Counted from the stretch's first letter, positions 41,198 through 52,267 are shown. The stretch is DNA of 64,000 nt from Morganella morganii (GCF_019402645.1 NZ_VKKS01000001.1:645511-709510); one strand, 5' to 3'. The notes: generated from the letters alone by a model not told the origin. Made by a program: numbers and translations.

Positions 41198-42250
41198 ATG
41201 ATGACTTTTGATCCGTCTGATTGCCCTCACCGCCGCTATAACCCGTTAACGGGACAGTGGATTTTAGTCTCCCCCCACCGGGCAAAACGTCCGTGGCAGG
41301 GGAGAGATGAAGCCGCTGATGTGGCGGACTTACCGGCTTATGACCCGGACTGTTTTTTGTGCCCGGGAAATACCCGGGTAAGCGGCGATACCAATCCCGC
41401 CTATACCGGCACGTATGTTTTTCAGAATGACTTTTCCGCGCTGAGAGCGCAGCCCTGCACGCAGCCGGAAAACACGCATCCGTTATTTCAGACACAGGCC
41501 GTCAGCGGACTGAGTCGTGTGCTCTGTTTCTCCCCCGATCACAGCAAAACCCTGCCGGAACTGCCGGTGGCACAAATCCGTGCCGTCATTGATACCTGGC
41601 AGGCGCAGGCACAGGAACTGGGGGAGAAATACCTCTGGGTGCAGCTGTTTGAAAACAAAGGGGAGTTGATGGGCTGCTCGCAGCCGCATCCGCATGGTCA
41701 GATCTGGGCAAGTGATTTTCTGCCCGATGCCCTGAGCCGCAAGGACAGACTGCTGCGCGACTATTCTCAGCAGCACGGCAGTAACCTGCTGCTTGATTAT
41801 GCACAGGCGGAACTGAAAGACGGCAGCCGTACAGTGACGGAAACAGAGCACTGGCTGGCGGTGGTGCCGTACTGGGCAGCGTGGCCGTTTGAAACCATGC
41901 TTCTGCCGAAACACCGCGTGATCACCCGGATGGAAGACATGACGGATGCAGAGCGGGATGATCTCGCCACGGCACTGAAAAAACTCACCAGCCGCTACGA
42001 TAACCTGTTCCGCTGCGCCTTCCCGTACTCCATGGGCTGGCATTTTGCCCCGTATTTTCAGCAGGGCGAACCGGTGGAACACTGGCAGTTACATGCACTC
42101 TATTACCCGCCGCTGCTGCGTTCCGCGACAGTGCGCAAATTTATGGTCGGCTATGAAATGCTGGCGGAGAGCCAGCGGGATCTGACGCCGGAGCAGGCCG
42201 CAGAACAGCTGCGTGCAATCAGCGACCACCATTTTAAAACCCCTTTATAA
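41198..42250 (+). CDS. galT: Galactose-1-phosphate uridylyltransferase GalT
   Basis: Leloir pathway enzyme transferring UMP between UDP-glucose and galactose 1-phosphate. The protein (about 350 residues) has HPHPHGQIW with the covalent His in the HPH motif, zinc ligands in FLCPGN near residue 50 and the [20 protein letters not shown] block. The start is ambiguous: GTG at 41192, ATG at 41198 and ATG at 41201 are in frame. The E. coli N-terminus fits best with the ATGs; AGAGAGA sits just upstream of the GTG. Confidence 0.96.
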   Translation: MMTFDPSDCPHRRYNPLTGQWILVSPHRAKRPWQGRDEAADVADLPAYDPDCFLCPGNTRVSGDTNPAYTGTYVFQNDFSALRAQPCTQPENTHPLFQTQAVSGLSRVLCFSPDHSKTLPELPVAQIRAVIDTWQAQAQELGEKYLWVQLFENKGELMGCSQPHPHGQIWASDFLPDALSRKDRLLRDYSQQHGSNLLLDYAQAELKDGSRTVTETEHWLAVVPYWAAWPFETMLLPKHRVITRMEDMTDAERDDLATALKKLTSRYDNLFRCAFPYSMGWHFAPYFQQGEPVEHWQLHALYYPPLLRSATVRKFMVGYEMLAESQRDLTPEQAAEQLRAISDHHFKTPL

Positions 42251-42263
42251 TCTGAGGCTTCCG

Positions 42264-43418
42264 ATGAAAACAGTTATCAGCAAGGCACAAAATGCCTTTG
42301 AGCAGTGCTTCGGCGCATCCCCTGACATGCTGATTCAGGCACCGGGCCGCGTGAATCTGATTGGTGAACACACAGATTATAACGACGGTTTTGTACTGCC
42401 GTGTGCCATTGATTTCGGCACCGTGGCGGCAGCTTCGCGGCGTGATGATCAGAAGGTTTGCGTGGTGGCAGCGGATTATGATAATGATCGCGATGAGTTT
42501 GATCTCTCACAACCGATTGAATACCGGGATAATAAATTGTGGGCGAATTATATCCGTGGTGTGATCAAATTCCTGGCGGAGCGCGGTGTTGTGTTCGGCG
42601 GGATGAATATTGCCGTCAGCGGCAACGTGCCGCAGGGAGCCGGACTGAGCAGTTCCGCCTCGCTGGAAGTGGTGATCGGCCAGACCGTCAAAGCCCTTTA
42701 TAATTTACCCGTCAGCCGGGAAACCATTGCCCTGAACGGGCAGCAGGCGGAGAACCAGTTTGTCGGCTGTAACTGCGGCATTATGGATCAGCTGATTTCA
42801 GCCTGTGGTGAAGCCGGGCATGCACTGCTGATCGACTGCCGCAGCCTGGAAACCCGGGCGGTTGCCATGCCGGAAAACAGTGTGGTGATGATTATTAACT
42901 CCAACAAAAAACGCGGGCTGGTGGACAGCGAATACAACACCCGGCGGCGTCAGTGTGAAGCAGCGGCGGCATTTTTCGGCGTTCCGGCGCTGCGGGATGT
43001 GACAATGGAGCAGTTCGCGGCACATGCTCATGAGCTGGATGCGGTGACCGCGAAACGGGCCCGTCATGTGATCAGCGAAAATCTCCGTACACTGGCAGCA
43101 GCGGAAGCCCTGAAAGAGGGAGATTTACCGCGCCTCAGCCAGCTGATGGCGGAATCCCATTACTCCATGCGTGATGACTTTGAAATCACTGTGCCTGAAA
43201 TTGATGCGCTGGTGGCGCTCATCAGTGATGTGATCGGCTCTGAGGGCGGTGTGCGTATGACCGGCGGCGGCTTCGGCGGCTGTGTGGTGGCGCTGGTGAA
43301 ACCGGAACATGTTACGCCGGTCACCGAAGCAATCAGCCGGAACTATACCGCATTTTCCGGGCTGACAGCGGATATTTATGTTTGCCGTGCCGGTGACGGT
43401 GCCGGTGTGATCCGCTGA
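42264..43418 (+). CDS. galK: Galactokinase GalK
   Basis: Phosphorylates galactose with ATP. The 384-residue protein (ATG at 42264 after TGAGG) contains the galactokinase signature [17 protein letters not shown] (about 27-43), the GHMP ATP loop [16 protein letters not shown] (about 128-143), the catalytic CGIMDQ block and the third motif [14 protein letters not shown]. It follows galT by 13 bp. Confidence 0.97.
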   Translation: MKTVISKAQNAFEQCFGASPDMLIQAPGRVNLIGEHTDYNDGFVLPCAIDFGTVAAASRRDDQKVCVVAADYDNDRDEFDLSQPIEYRDNKLWANYIRGVIKFLAERGVVFGGMNIAVSGNVPQGAGLSSSASLEVVIGQTVKALYNLPVSRETIALNGQQAENQFVGCNCGIMDQLISACGEAGHALLIDCRSLETRAVAMPENSVVMIINSNKKRGLVDSEYNTRRRQCEAAAAFFGVPALRDVTMEQFAAHAHELDAVTAKRARHVISENLRTLAAAEALKEGDLPRLSQLMAESHYSMRDDFEITVPEIDALVALISDVIGSEGGVRMTGGGFGGCVVALVKPEHVTPVTEAISRNYTAFSGLTADIYVCRAGDGAGVIR

Positions 43419-43429
43419 ACGGAGGCAAT

Positions 43430-44500
43430 ATGACTCATATGCAGCAGCGCCTGTTTGAACGGTCGCTCACTACGGAACCGGCAGCAGATGGCAGACCGGC
43501 AGAGATTGTGATCCTGACCAACCGCAACGGTATGCGCATCAGTATTGCGGATACCGGCGCGACCTGGCTCAGCTGTGAATTGCCGCTGGCAGACGGTGTG
43601 CGGGATGTGGTATGCGGCGTGGCAGACAGCGCCGGGTTTGCGCGTCAGACTGCCTATTTCGGTGCAACGGTCGGGCGCTTTGCCAACCGGATTGCAGGTG
43701 GCGGTTTTACCCTGAACGGACAGTTTTATCCGCTCGCCTGTAATGAAGGCTCCACCTGCCTGCACGGCGGAACGGATAACTTCAGTCACCGGCGCTGGCA
43801 GATCCGCCGCCGTTCAGCGGACTCAGTGACATTTTCCCTGCATTCTCCGGATGGCGACCAGGGCTTTCCCGGCAACCTCACCGCAGAAGTCACCTGGCAG
43901 CTGACACCGGAAAACGAAGTCCGCCTGACATACCGTACACAGACAGATAAAGCCTGCCCGGTCAGTCTGACCAATCACGCCTATTTCAACCTTGCCGGTG
44001 AAAACAGCGGTGTGAAGGTTACTGAGGGGGATATACAGATCCGGGCGGATAAGCGGCTGGGACTGAATGCGGAGAATTTACCGGACGGCACGCTCTGTCC
44101 GGTGGCCGGCACCGTGTTTGATTTGCGTACCCGCAGGGCGCTGTCTCAGGGTTTTATGTCAGAGGCGGCACAACAGCAGACAAAAGGGTTTGATCACGCC
44201 TTTGTGCCGGATCCGGTGCTGTGTGACGGAAAACAGACTGTCGCGGCATACTGGTCACCGGCAGGGGATGTGTGTCTGGAAGTTGCTACCACTATGCCGT
44301 GCATACAGCTTTATACCGGCAATTATCTCGGTGGTCAGCCCGGAAAATACGGCGATTATGAGGATTATGCCGGGCTGGCGCTGGAAACCCAGTATTTCCC
44401 GGACGGGCCGAATCACCCGCACTGGCCGGTTGCGGTCAGGGGAATTTCAGCGGCAGGGGAACAGCGGGAGAGTGTGACAGTGTACCGGTTTGTGTTTTAA
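43430..44500 (+). CDS. galM: Galactose mutarotase GalM (aldose 1-epimerase)
   Basis: Interconverts alpha- and beta-galactose. The 356-residue protein has the family landmarks GATVGRFANRIAGG, CLHGG with the catalytic His, LTNHAYFNLAGE with the second His, and LETQYFPDGPNHP, whose Glu is the catalytic base. Good GGAGG ribosome binding site, 11 bp after galK. Last gene of the operon; a terminator follows. Confidence 0.96.
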   Translation: MTHMQQRLFERSLTTEPAADGRPAEIVILTNRNGMRISIADTGATWLSCELPLADGVRDVVCGVADSAGFARQTAYFGATVGRFANRIAGGGFTLNGQFYPLACNEGSTCLHGGTDNFSHRRWQIRRRSADSVTFSLHSPDGDQGFPGNLTAEVTWQLTPENEVRLTYRTQTDKACPVSLTNHAYFNLAGENSGVKVTEGDIQIRADKRLGLNAENLPDGTLCPVAGTVFDLRTRRALSQGFMSEAAQQQTKGFDHAFVPDPVLCDGKQTVAAYWSPAGDVCLEVATTMPCIQLYTGNYLGGQPGKYGDYEDYAGLALETQYFPDGPNHPHWPVAVRGISAAGEQRESVTVYRFVF

Positions 44501-44502
44501 AG

Positions 44503-44524
44503 AGTGGCTCACTGTTGTGAGCCA
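44503..44524. terminator. Terminator after galM
   Basis: Stem AGTGGCTCAC / GTGAGCCACT with a short loop followed by TCTGTTTT; it lies between convergent galM and ygjH. Confidence 0.85.
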
Positions 44525-44535
44525 CTTCTGTTTTA

Positions 44536-45972
<1,437 letters not shown>

Positions 45973-46036
45973 CGAGAATGTGTTAATTTTATTTATCTGT
46001 TATCCCTCACTATTTACTTTGGTACTTTGTTAGAAG

Positions 46037-46070
46037 GCTGCAAATTTATCTGAATTTGCAGCATTTTTTT
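46037..46070 (+). terminator. Terminator after the galR-type gene
   Basis: Perfect 10-bp stem GCTGCAAATT / AATTTGCAGC with a 6-base loop followed by A and seven T residues. Confidence 0.93.
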
Positions 46071-46152
46071 GTCCTGCGATTTTCATTCCTGCTGTTTACT
46101 CTCCAGCTTTACTTTCCTGTTTAACGATATCACAGCAATTTATTATCATTGT

Positions 46153-46171
46153 GATAATAATTTTCATTTGC
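46153..46171. promoter_or_regulatory. Fur-box-like site upstream of the TonB receptor
   Basis: GATAATAATTTTCATTTGC matches 14 of 19 positions of the Fur consensus GATAATGATAATCATTATC. A second Fur-like stretch, GATTAATCATTCTCATTT, lies at about 46205-46222. Two sites ahead of an iron-siderophore receptor gene support Fur control. Confidence 0.65.
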
Positions 46172-46263
46172 GATCATATTCTCAATGTCATATATCAATG
46201 ATAGGATTAATCATTCTCATTTAATATTTCAAATAAAAAATATCAATCCAGTCAGGGAATAAT

Positions 46264-48303
46264 ATGAACGCCTCATTCAAACGCTCACTGCTTGCTGTTG
46301 CTGTTATGTCAGCGGCCACCGCCGCTTATGCTGAAAATAAAGATGACACCATCGTGGTTACCGCCTCCGGTTTTGCGCAGGAAATGCGCGATGCACCGGC
46401 GAGTATCACCGTTATCACTAAAGAGCAGTTACAAAATAAACCGGCTGCCAACCTGATTGATATGGTGAAAGATGTGGAAGGGGTCAGTGTGATCGGTGGC
46501 AGCATGAAGCCGGATATCAGCATCCGTGGTCTGTCCGGGGATTACACCCTGATTATGGTGGACGGTCGTCGTCAGAACAGCCGTGAATCCCGCCCGAACG
46601 GCAGCGGCGGTTATGAAGCCGGGTTTATCCCGCCGGTGGAAGCCATTGAGCGTATTGAAGTGATCCGCGGACCGATGTCCTCCCTGTATGGTTCTGATGC
46701 CATGGGTGGTGTGATTAACATCATTACCAAAGCAGTGGCAGATGAATGGCACGGCTCAATGGGAATGGGCGGTATTATTCAGGAAAGTAAAGATTACGGT
46801 AACTCCGCAAACACGGATTTCTATGTCTCCGGGCCGCTGATTAAAGACAAGCTGGGGTTACAGGTGTACGGCGGGCTGAACTATCGCCGCGAAGACCATT
46901 TACAGGAAGGTACGCCGCGTAAAGACGATAAAAATATCACCGCCAAACTGGCCTTTACGCCGGTTGAAGGACAGAAATTCCTCGCTGAAGCCGGCCGCAG
47001 CACACAGGAACATACATCCACCCCGGGGAAATCCATTGATGATTACTCCGAGCGCGGCGGGCTGAAGCAGAAGAATAACAAATCTGAAGTACACAACGAT
47101 CGTAATCACTGGGCGCTGACCTGGAAAGGTGACTGGGATGAGATCAACAGTGAAGTGAGTGTGTATCAGGAAAACACCGTCCGTAAAACCAACACCGGTA
47201 AATGGAACAAAGTCAGTGAAGACTGGGTGATGGCGTATGAAGCCCGTCAGCCGGAAGTCACTAATACTGTGGTTGACGGAAAAGTCACGGCATTCCTGCC
47301 GTCCAACATTCTGACTGTCGGCGGACAATATCAGTACGCCAAACTGAAAGATGATTCTGCAATTAAAAACAAACAGACTGTCACCGAAAAAATCACCGCT
47401 GACCAGAAAGCCCTGTTTGTGGAAGATGAATTCAGTGTGACCGACGACCTGACGCTGACCGGCGGTCTGCGTATGGACGACCACGAATTTTACGGTAAGC
47501 ACTGGAACCCGCGTGCGTATGCCGTGTATAAACTGACGGATGAAATCACTATCAAAGGCGGTGTGGCGAAAGCCTTCCGTGCCCCGACACTGCGTGAGTT
47601 AAGCCCGAACTTCGGCACCCTGACACAGGGTGGTGCGGCTATCATGTACGGTAACCGTGACCTGAAACCGGAAACCAGCGTGACGGAAGAACTGGGTATC
47701 GCTTATGACCATGAATCCGGTTTCTCTGTCAGTGCAACCCTGTTTAACACCGAATTTAAAAACAAGCTGACCAGCTACCAGGTGGCCGGCGAAACGGATC
47801 CGCTGACCGGGCTGAACATGTTTATCTACGATAACGTGGGTAAAGCGAATATCCGTGGTGTGGAAATGGCCTCCCGTATTCCGGTGGCAGAGAAGTGGAA
47901 CCTGAACCTGAACTACACCTTCACAGATTCCGAACGTAAGAGTGACGATGAAAAACTCAACGGCAAATCCCTGAAAGGACAACCGCTGGAAATGACACCG
48001 CGTCATATGGCGAATGCCAAACTTGACTGGCAGTACCGCCCGGATATGAGCTTCTATACTCAGGCGAATTACACCGGCAAACAGGTCTGGGCAGCACAGC
48101 GTAACGGGGCAAAACAGCCGCGTGAACGCAGCGGGATCACCACTCTCGACCTGGGGATGACCTACCAGGTCATGCCGAACGCTCTGCTGAACTTCGCAGT
48201 ACTGAACATCGCCAATGAGAAAGGGGATGATATCGATACTAACGGGAACTGGCAGATCGATGAAGGGCGCCGGTATTGGGCTAATCTGAAACTGAATTTC
48301 TGA
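46264..48303 (+). CDS. CirA-like TonB-dependent catecholate siderophore receptor
   Basis: Outer-membrane receptor of 679 residues: signal peptide (to AYA, about residue 23), TonB box region DDTIVVTASG, plug domain (about 40-160) with DAPASITVITKEQLQ, SIRGLSGDYTLIMVDGRR and VIRGPMSSLYGSDAMGGVINIIT, and a 22-strand barrel ending in RRYWANLKLNF with terminal Phe. The plug closely resembles E. coli CirA (colicin I/linear catecholate receptor). It is followed by an esterase gene, which fits a siderophore locus. Fur-like boxes lie upstream. Confidence 0.9.
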   Translation: MNASFKRSLLAVAVMSAATAAYAENKDDTIVVTASGFAQEMRDAPASITVITKEQLQNKPAANLIDMVKDVEGVSVIGGSMKPDISIRGLSGDYTLIMVDGRRQNSRESRPNGSGGYEAGFIPPVEAIERIEVIRGPMSSLYGSDAMGGVINIITKAVADEWHGSMGMGGIIQESKDYGNSANTDFYVSGPLIKDKLGLQVYGGLNYRREDHLQEGTPRKDDKNITAKLAFTPVEGQKFLAEAGRSTQEHTSTPGKSIDDYSERGGLKQKNNKSEVHNDRNHWALTWKGDWDEINSEVSVYQENTVRKTNTGKWNKVSEDWVMAYEARQPEVTNTVVDGKVTAFLPSNILTVGGQYQYAKLKDDSAIKNKQTVTEKITADQKALFVEDEFSVTDDLTLTGGLRMDDHEFYGKHWNPRAYAVYKLTDEITIKGGVAKAFRAPTLRELSPNFGTLTQGGAAIMYGNRDLKPETSVTEELGIAYDHESGFSVSATLFNTEFKNKLTSYQVAGETDPLTGLNMFIYDNVGKANIRGVEMASRIPVAEKWNLNLNYTFTDSERKSDDEKLNGKSLKGQPLEMTPRHMANAKLDWQYRPDMSFYTQANYTGKQVWAAQRNGAKQPRERSGITTLDLGMTYQVMPNALLNFAVLNIANEKGDDIDTNGNWQIDEGRRYWANLKLNF

Positions 48304-48326
48304 TTACGCGTCATCCTTCGCCCCGT

Positions 48327-48399
48327 GGCGGCGTTGGCTGCTCTCAGGAAACCGGGTTACATACCTTTGTATGCTCCCCGGTTTCCTTCGGTTGCCGCC
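48327..48399. repeat. Nested inverted-repeat element between receptor and esterase
   Basis: Three nested arms: GGCGGC (48327) with GCCGCC (48394), GGAAACCGGG (48347) with CCCGGTTTCC (48377), and CATAC (48360) with GTATG (48369). The RNA or DNA could fold into a long cruciform. There is no T-tract directly after it, so it is not a simple terminator. Confidence 0.7.
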
Positions 48400-48514
48400 T
48401 TGCCACAAACCGGATGATTCAGCCGATTTCGCGGACAAGGATGTGACAGCGCCTTTTCGTTCTGTGCGGTATCAGCCGGAGCACGGTAGTAAAATTAATT
48501 TTCCCGGAGTCAGG

Positions 48515-49381
48515 ATGCGGAAAAAAATAATGATGATCTGTTGCCTGATGGTTGTATCCCCCCTGATGGCCCGGCCCTCGCAGGAGATCACGCCGCTCAG
48601 TAAAGCGGCGGAGCAGCAGTTTACGGTAACGCATCAAGAGATGCAGAATGGTGATCGTCATTACCGCCTCTATATTGCGCAGCCGAAACAGCCGCAGACG
48701 GTGTACACTGTGCTCTATATGCTCGATGGTAACGGCCAGTTCCCTATGATGGTTAACCGGCTCAGTGCCGGAAAAAACCGGCCGCTGCCGCTGGTGGTGG
48801 GAATTGGCTATCCTTCAGACCAGGCATATCCGAAAACCCGCACGTTTGATTACACACCGGCTGCGACCGGCGAACAGTTTACAGCAGGCGGCGGTGAGCT
48901 GGTTTTCCGGCAGTTTATCCGTGAACAGGTTATTCCGTGGGTAAGCAGTCACTATTCTGTTAACAGCCGCCGCTACTTTTTTGGTCACAGCCTCGGCGGG
49001 CTGTTTGTACTGCGGACTGCCACGGATGAACTCGGATTGTTTACCGATTACATCAGTGCCAGCCCGTCCCTGTGGTGGGGTCATGGCACCTATATGACAG
49101 CAGAACGTTTTGATCGCCTTCCGCCGGATATCCGGCTGACCATTACTCAGGGCGGACTGGAAGAAAAACCGGATCTGAGCAAAATGAGTGAGGAGCAGAA
49201 ACACAATTTGTCCGTCCGTTACAGTGAGATTACCGCGCGGGAAGTTTGTGAGCAGTTACAACGGCGGGACAAACAGTGTCAGTTCCGGGTTTTCCCCGGA
49301 AAATCACACGGCAGTGTTATTCCCGATGCGCTGGAAACCGTGATTTCGTTGTTACCGGCAGATACAGATAAGGAAAAATAA
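48515..49381 (+). CDS. Periplasmic alpha/beta hydrolase, siderophore-esterase-like (IroE/BesA type)
   Basis: A 288-residue precursor with signal peptide (to about residue 21) and an esterase D/PF00756-type fold: YTVLYMLDGNGQFP, PLVVGIGYPSD, the nucleophile elbow FGHSLGGLF (Ser in GHSLGG), and a late His in FPGKSHGSVIPDAL. Linear-catecholate trimming esterases such as IroE share this layout, and the gene follows a CirA-like receptor, so hydrolysis of imported catecholate siderophores is a reasonable inference. Start fixed by GGAGTCAGG. Confidence 0.82.
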   Translation: MRKKIMMICCLMVVSPLMARPSQEITPLSKAAEQQFTVTHQEMQNGDRHYRLYIAQPKQPQTVYTVLYMLDGNGQFPMMVNRLSAGKNRPLPLVVGIGYPSDQAYPKTRTFDYTPAATGEQFTAGGGELVFRQFIREQVIPWVSSHYSVNSRRYFFGHSLGGLFVLRTATDELGLFTDYISASPSLWWGHGTYMTAERFDRLPPDIRLTITQGGLEEKPDLSKMSEEQKHNLSVRYSEITAREVCEQLQRRDKQCQFRVFPGKSHGSVIPDALETVISLLPADTDKEK

Positions 49382-49418
49382 GTTATTTTTTTGTTAATCT
49401 GCATATGAAAATACCGTG

Positions 49419-49452
49419 AATAACAGAGGAAACCCCATATTCCTCTGTTATT
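49419..49452. terminator. Perfect hairpin after the esterase gene
   Basis: Thirteen-base inverted repeat AATAACAGAGGAA / TTCCTCTGTTATT with an 8-base loop, 38 bp after the esterase stop. AT-rich flanks but no uninterrupted T-run; likely terminator. Confidence 0.65.
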
Positions 49453-49663
49453 TCCTTCCATAACAAAAACTACTCGCAGCCATTAGTTTTTTTGATTTCA
49501 TTTTTCCCTCACAAGGGGCTATATTCCGCTCCGTTTCAGACATAAATTCACAATCCACTGCTTCTATCAATGACCCGTCATCAACCATTTTGGCGATGAA
49601 ACAGCCTGAGAAAAAAAGCAGCGTCATGTTTTTTTGATTTTTTGTTTTAGGTGGAGAAAAGCA

Positions 49664-50824
49664 GTGAGTCACAGCACCCGCACGCCGCGTCCTGACAGTG
49701 TGCTAATTCCTGTCGCAGGTCTGACGTTATTTGCGATTGCATCCGGTTATCTGATGAGCCTGATCCCGTTATCACTGGGCCATTTTGCTATAGGTACCGA
49801 TTATGCCGGCTGGTTAGCCAGTGCTTACTATATTGGTTTATTACTCGGTTCGATGCTGATTGAGCCGGTGATTGCCCGCATCGGTCACCGCCGTTCCTTT
49901 ATTCTCTTTGTGCTGGCACTGGCGGCAACGGTAGCGGTCCTGCCGTTTTATACCGGCCTCAGTGCATGGCTGGCATCCCGTATGCTGGCCGGGGTGGCGG
50001 TTGCCGGTATTTTTGTGGTGATTGAATCCTGGCTGCTGATCGGTGATAACCCGGCCGTCCGCGCCAAACGCCTGAGCTTTTACATGACTGCACTGTACGG
50101 TGGTACAACGCTGGGTCAGCTGGCGATTGGTGTGTTCGGAACCGCAGGCGTGGTGCCGTTTGTGGTGGTGATGATTCTGCTGTTTACCGCGGTATTGCCG
50201 CCGCTGTTTTCCAAAGCGCAGCCGGTGTGTCACGGCGGGCATAAAAGCTTATCCCTGAAACAGATTCTGCGTCTGAGCAAACCGGCCATGGTCGGCTGCA
50301 TGACGTCCGGTATTGTGATGGGCACCATTTACGGTCTGATGCCGCTGGCGTTGCAGGAAAAGCATTACAGCACGGAGCAGGTCGGTGGTCTGATGGCGGC
50401 GATTATCCTCGGCGGGATGATTATCCAGCCGGTGATCAGTAAGCTATCTTCCCGGATGAGCAAAGTATTATTGCTGTCCATGGTGTCTCTCGCCGGGGTA
50501 TTTGCGATAGGAATGATTTATCTTTCCGGCCATTATCTGGTGATGGTGGCAGCGCTGACATTGCTGGGCATGTCCTCCTTTGCCCTGTATCCGGTGGCGA
50601 TCACGCTGGCGTGTGACACGCTCACCGCGAATGTGATTGTGGCGGCAACACAGGTGATGCTGTTCTGTTACAGTATCGGTTCAGCGGCGGGCCCGCTGGT
50701 GGCCGGGCAGTTTATGAAACAGCCGGATGGCATTATGAATTTCTTCTTTATTGTGTTGTTGTCGACCGCAATTTATATGCTGTTATCTGCGGTGCGCCGC
50801 AAATCCCGGATTCTGGCAAGCTGA
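49664..50824 (+). CDS. MFS transporter, YcaD-like
   Basis: Inner-membrane major facilitator of 386 residues with 12 predicted helices. Similar in layout to YcaD: LIPLSLGHFAIGTDYAGWLASAYYIGLLLGSMLIEPVIARIGHRRSF (motif A-like), VVIESWLLIGD, and GIVMGTIYGLMPLALQEKHYS. The start is a GTG at 49664 preceded by GGTGGAG; upstream TTG is less likely. Substrate unknown. Confidence 0.85.
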   Translation: MSHSTRTPRPDSVLIPVAGLTLFAIASGYLMSLIPLSLGHFAIGTDYAGWLASAYYIGLLLGSMLIEPVIARIGHRRSFILFVLALAATVAVLPFYTGLSAWLASRMLAGVAVAGIFVVIESWLLIGDNPAVRAKRLSFYMTALYGGTTLGQLAIGVFGTAGVVPFVVVMILLFTAVLPPLFSKAQPVCHGGHKSLSLKQILRLSKPAMVGCMTSGIVMGTIYGLMPLALQEKHYSTEQVGGLMAAIILGGMIIQPVISKLSSRMSKVLLLSMVSLAGVFAIGMIYLSGHYLVMVAALTLLGMSSFALYPVAITLACDTLTANVIVAATQVMLFCYSIGSAAGPLVAGQFMKQPDGIMNFFFIVLLSTAIYMLLSAVRRKSRILAS

Positions 50825-50841
50825 TATCAGCCATAATAAAA

Positions 50842-50865
50842 AACACCGCGTCAGTACGCGGTGTT
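50842..50865. terminator. Bidirectional terminator
   Basis: AACACCGCG / CGCGGTGTT stem with A-run before and T-run after, between convergent genes. Confidence 0.92.
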
Positions 50866-50886
50866 TTTGTTTCTGTTGTATGCGGA

Positions 50887-51387
50887 TTATTGTGCGGTGT
50901 TAACCGGCAGAATTTCCATAATACCGGCACGGACATAATACTGCTGACCGGATGCGGCAGCCGGAACATCACCCGCCATTTTCACCAGTGCTTCTTTTGG
51001 CGTTGTGGTGGATAATGAAGACTGATACAGCGTGTTACCATTGATATCACGGACACTGGCACGCACAAAATACTGTTTACCGTCTTTATTGATTGCCGGG
51101 GCATCCGCGCTCATTTTTTTCAGCGCTTCGCCCGGCGTGGCGGTTGTCAGTGAGGATTGAAAAACCGGTGCCCGGTTTTTTTGGTAACCGCGTCCGTCAT
51201 GGTTTCCGCGCTTCATGTGGCGTCCGCCGTTACCATCACAATAGCCGTTACCGCGCTGATGATTGCCGTTACCATCCATGTACTGACCATTCTGCTGTGG
51301 CTGATTTGCCGGGGCTGGTGCGGCAGCCGCAGTAAACCCTGCACCTAACAAACTCAATCCGATAACACTGGCAATGATCTTTTTCAT
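50887..51387 (-). CDS. Secreted protein with a duplicated YQSSLTTATP-type motif
   Basis: A 166-residue exported protein (signal peptide to about AAA, residue 23) with a Gly/Asn/His-rich middle (YMDGNGNHQRGNGYCDGNGG) and two copies of a roughly 35-residue unit in the C-terminal half: FQSSLTTATPGEALKKMSAD...YFVRASV and YQSSLSTTTPKEALVKMAGD...YYVRAGI. I do not recognise the family. The start ATG overlaps the TGA of a small upstream ORF as ATGA. Confidence 0.75.
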   Translation of the reverse strand: MKKIIASVIGLSLLGAGFTAAAAPAPANQPQQNGQYMDGNGNHQRGNGYCDGNGGRHMKRGNHDGRGYQKNRAPVFQSSLTTATPGEALKKMSADAPAINKDGKQYFVRASVRDINGNTLYQSSLSTTTPKEALVKMAGDVPAAASGQQYYVRAGIMEILPVNTAQ

Positions 51388-51542
51388 ATTAATATTCCTT
51401 TTGGATTTAATTTCTGATACTTCATTTCGCTGTTGGTATCATCATTGCCGATGCCGTCTGCGGAGGCAATCCGTTTTACCCTTACTGACGGTGAAATCAT
51501 AATCCCTGCACAATTCATCATAATATCTGCACATTTCTTCAT
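51384..51542 (-). CDS. Possible small ORF coupled to the secreted repeat protein
   Basis: Reads 52 codons from an ATG at 51542 (MKKCADIMMNCAGIMISP) with GGAGA upstream, and its TGA overlaps the next ATG in an ATGA arrangement typical of translational coupling. The sequence is not recognisable, has two Cys and four Met in the first 16 residues, and could equally be chance. Low confidence. Confidence 0.3.
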   Translation of the reverse strand: MKKCADIMMNCAGIMISPSVRVKRIASADGIGNDDTNSEMKYQKLNPKGILI

Positions 51543-51723
51543 TTTTTCTCCATATTCCGGATGAATAATGCAGGGCAATTTGTGTCAGAAATAAAGCAGA
51601 TATTTAAGTAATTTTATAATTCCTTACATAAAAAATGAGCGAACAACATTTATCCGCCTATCATTAATATTTGAACTTGTTATTAACACAAAGACAATAA
51701 GCTGAATAACAAAGGGAACTGAT

Positions 51724-52215
51724 ATGAAAAAATTGACAGTGATTGCCGGTATTATCGCAGCGGCATATTCATTTTCAGCAATGGCAGCGCAGACACCCGT
51801 ATCTGCTCAGGAAAAAACGGTTGCAGCCACTGCACTGAAATCCGGAAATACGGCGGATTATCTGATTGGTAAAACATGGGTAACCACTGAAGCCCTGGAT
51901 CAGGATGGTAATGCAATTCCTGCCACCGATGAAACTGTTGCCGGCTTCTTCGGGCTGGCTGATTATGAAAAAGACGGTTCTGTCAAAATGTATACCCCGG
52001 AAGGTAAGCTGAAATTACAGGGGGACTGGTCATTCAGCGCCGATGGTAAAACCCGGACTCTGACCGGTAAAAATGACAAAGGGGAAGTTCTGTTTACCCG
52101 TGTGGTAGAAAATATCAAAGTGACGCCGGATGAATATATTTACCGCGTCTATCCGAAACCGGATGACAAAAGCCATTACGCAGATATTGTACATAAACCG
52201 AAATCTGCAGAGTAA
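51724..52215 (+). CDS. DUF4822-family secreted protein
   Basis: A 163-residue exported protein with signal peptide (cleavage after AMA, residue 21) and a lipocalin-like beta-strand pattern: YLIGKTWVTTEALDQDGN, GFFGLADYEKDGSVKMYTPEGKLKLQGDWSFSADGKTRTL. This resembles the DUF4822 family as I recall it. Function unknown. Promoter-proximal AT-rich DNA upstream, terminator directly downstream. Confidence 0.72.
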   Translation: MKKLTVIAGIIAAAYSFSAMAAQTPVSAQEKTVAATALKSGNTADYLIGKTWVTTEALDQDGNAIPATDETVAGFFGLADYEKDGSVKMYTPEGKLKLQGDWSFSADGKTRTLTGKNDKGEVLFTRVVENIKVTPDEYIYRVYPKPDDKSHYADIVHKPKSAE

Positions 52216-52230
52216 ATTCTGATTCTGATA

Positions 52231-52254
52231 AAGCGCCGTTAAGGCGCTTTTTCT
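52231..52254. terminator. Terminator between the DUF4822 gene and deoD
   Basis: AAGCGCC / GGCGCTT stem followed by TTTTTC, 16 bp after the stop; the genes converge here. Confidence 0.9.
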
Positions 52255-52267
52255 TTTCCGGTACTTA

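Noticed and set aside
41483..42082. 199-residue open frame on the minus strand
   Set aside because: Antisense to galT; no motif and no ribosome binding site.
46900..47502. 200-residue open frame on the minus strand
   Set aside because: Antisense to the intact TonB-dependent receptor.
49448..49672. 74-residue minus-strand ORF in the esterase-MFS gap, with an inner Met start
   Set aside because: It overlaps the MFS start region, has no ribosome binding site and no recognisable pattern.
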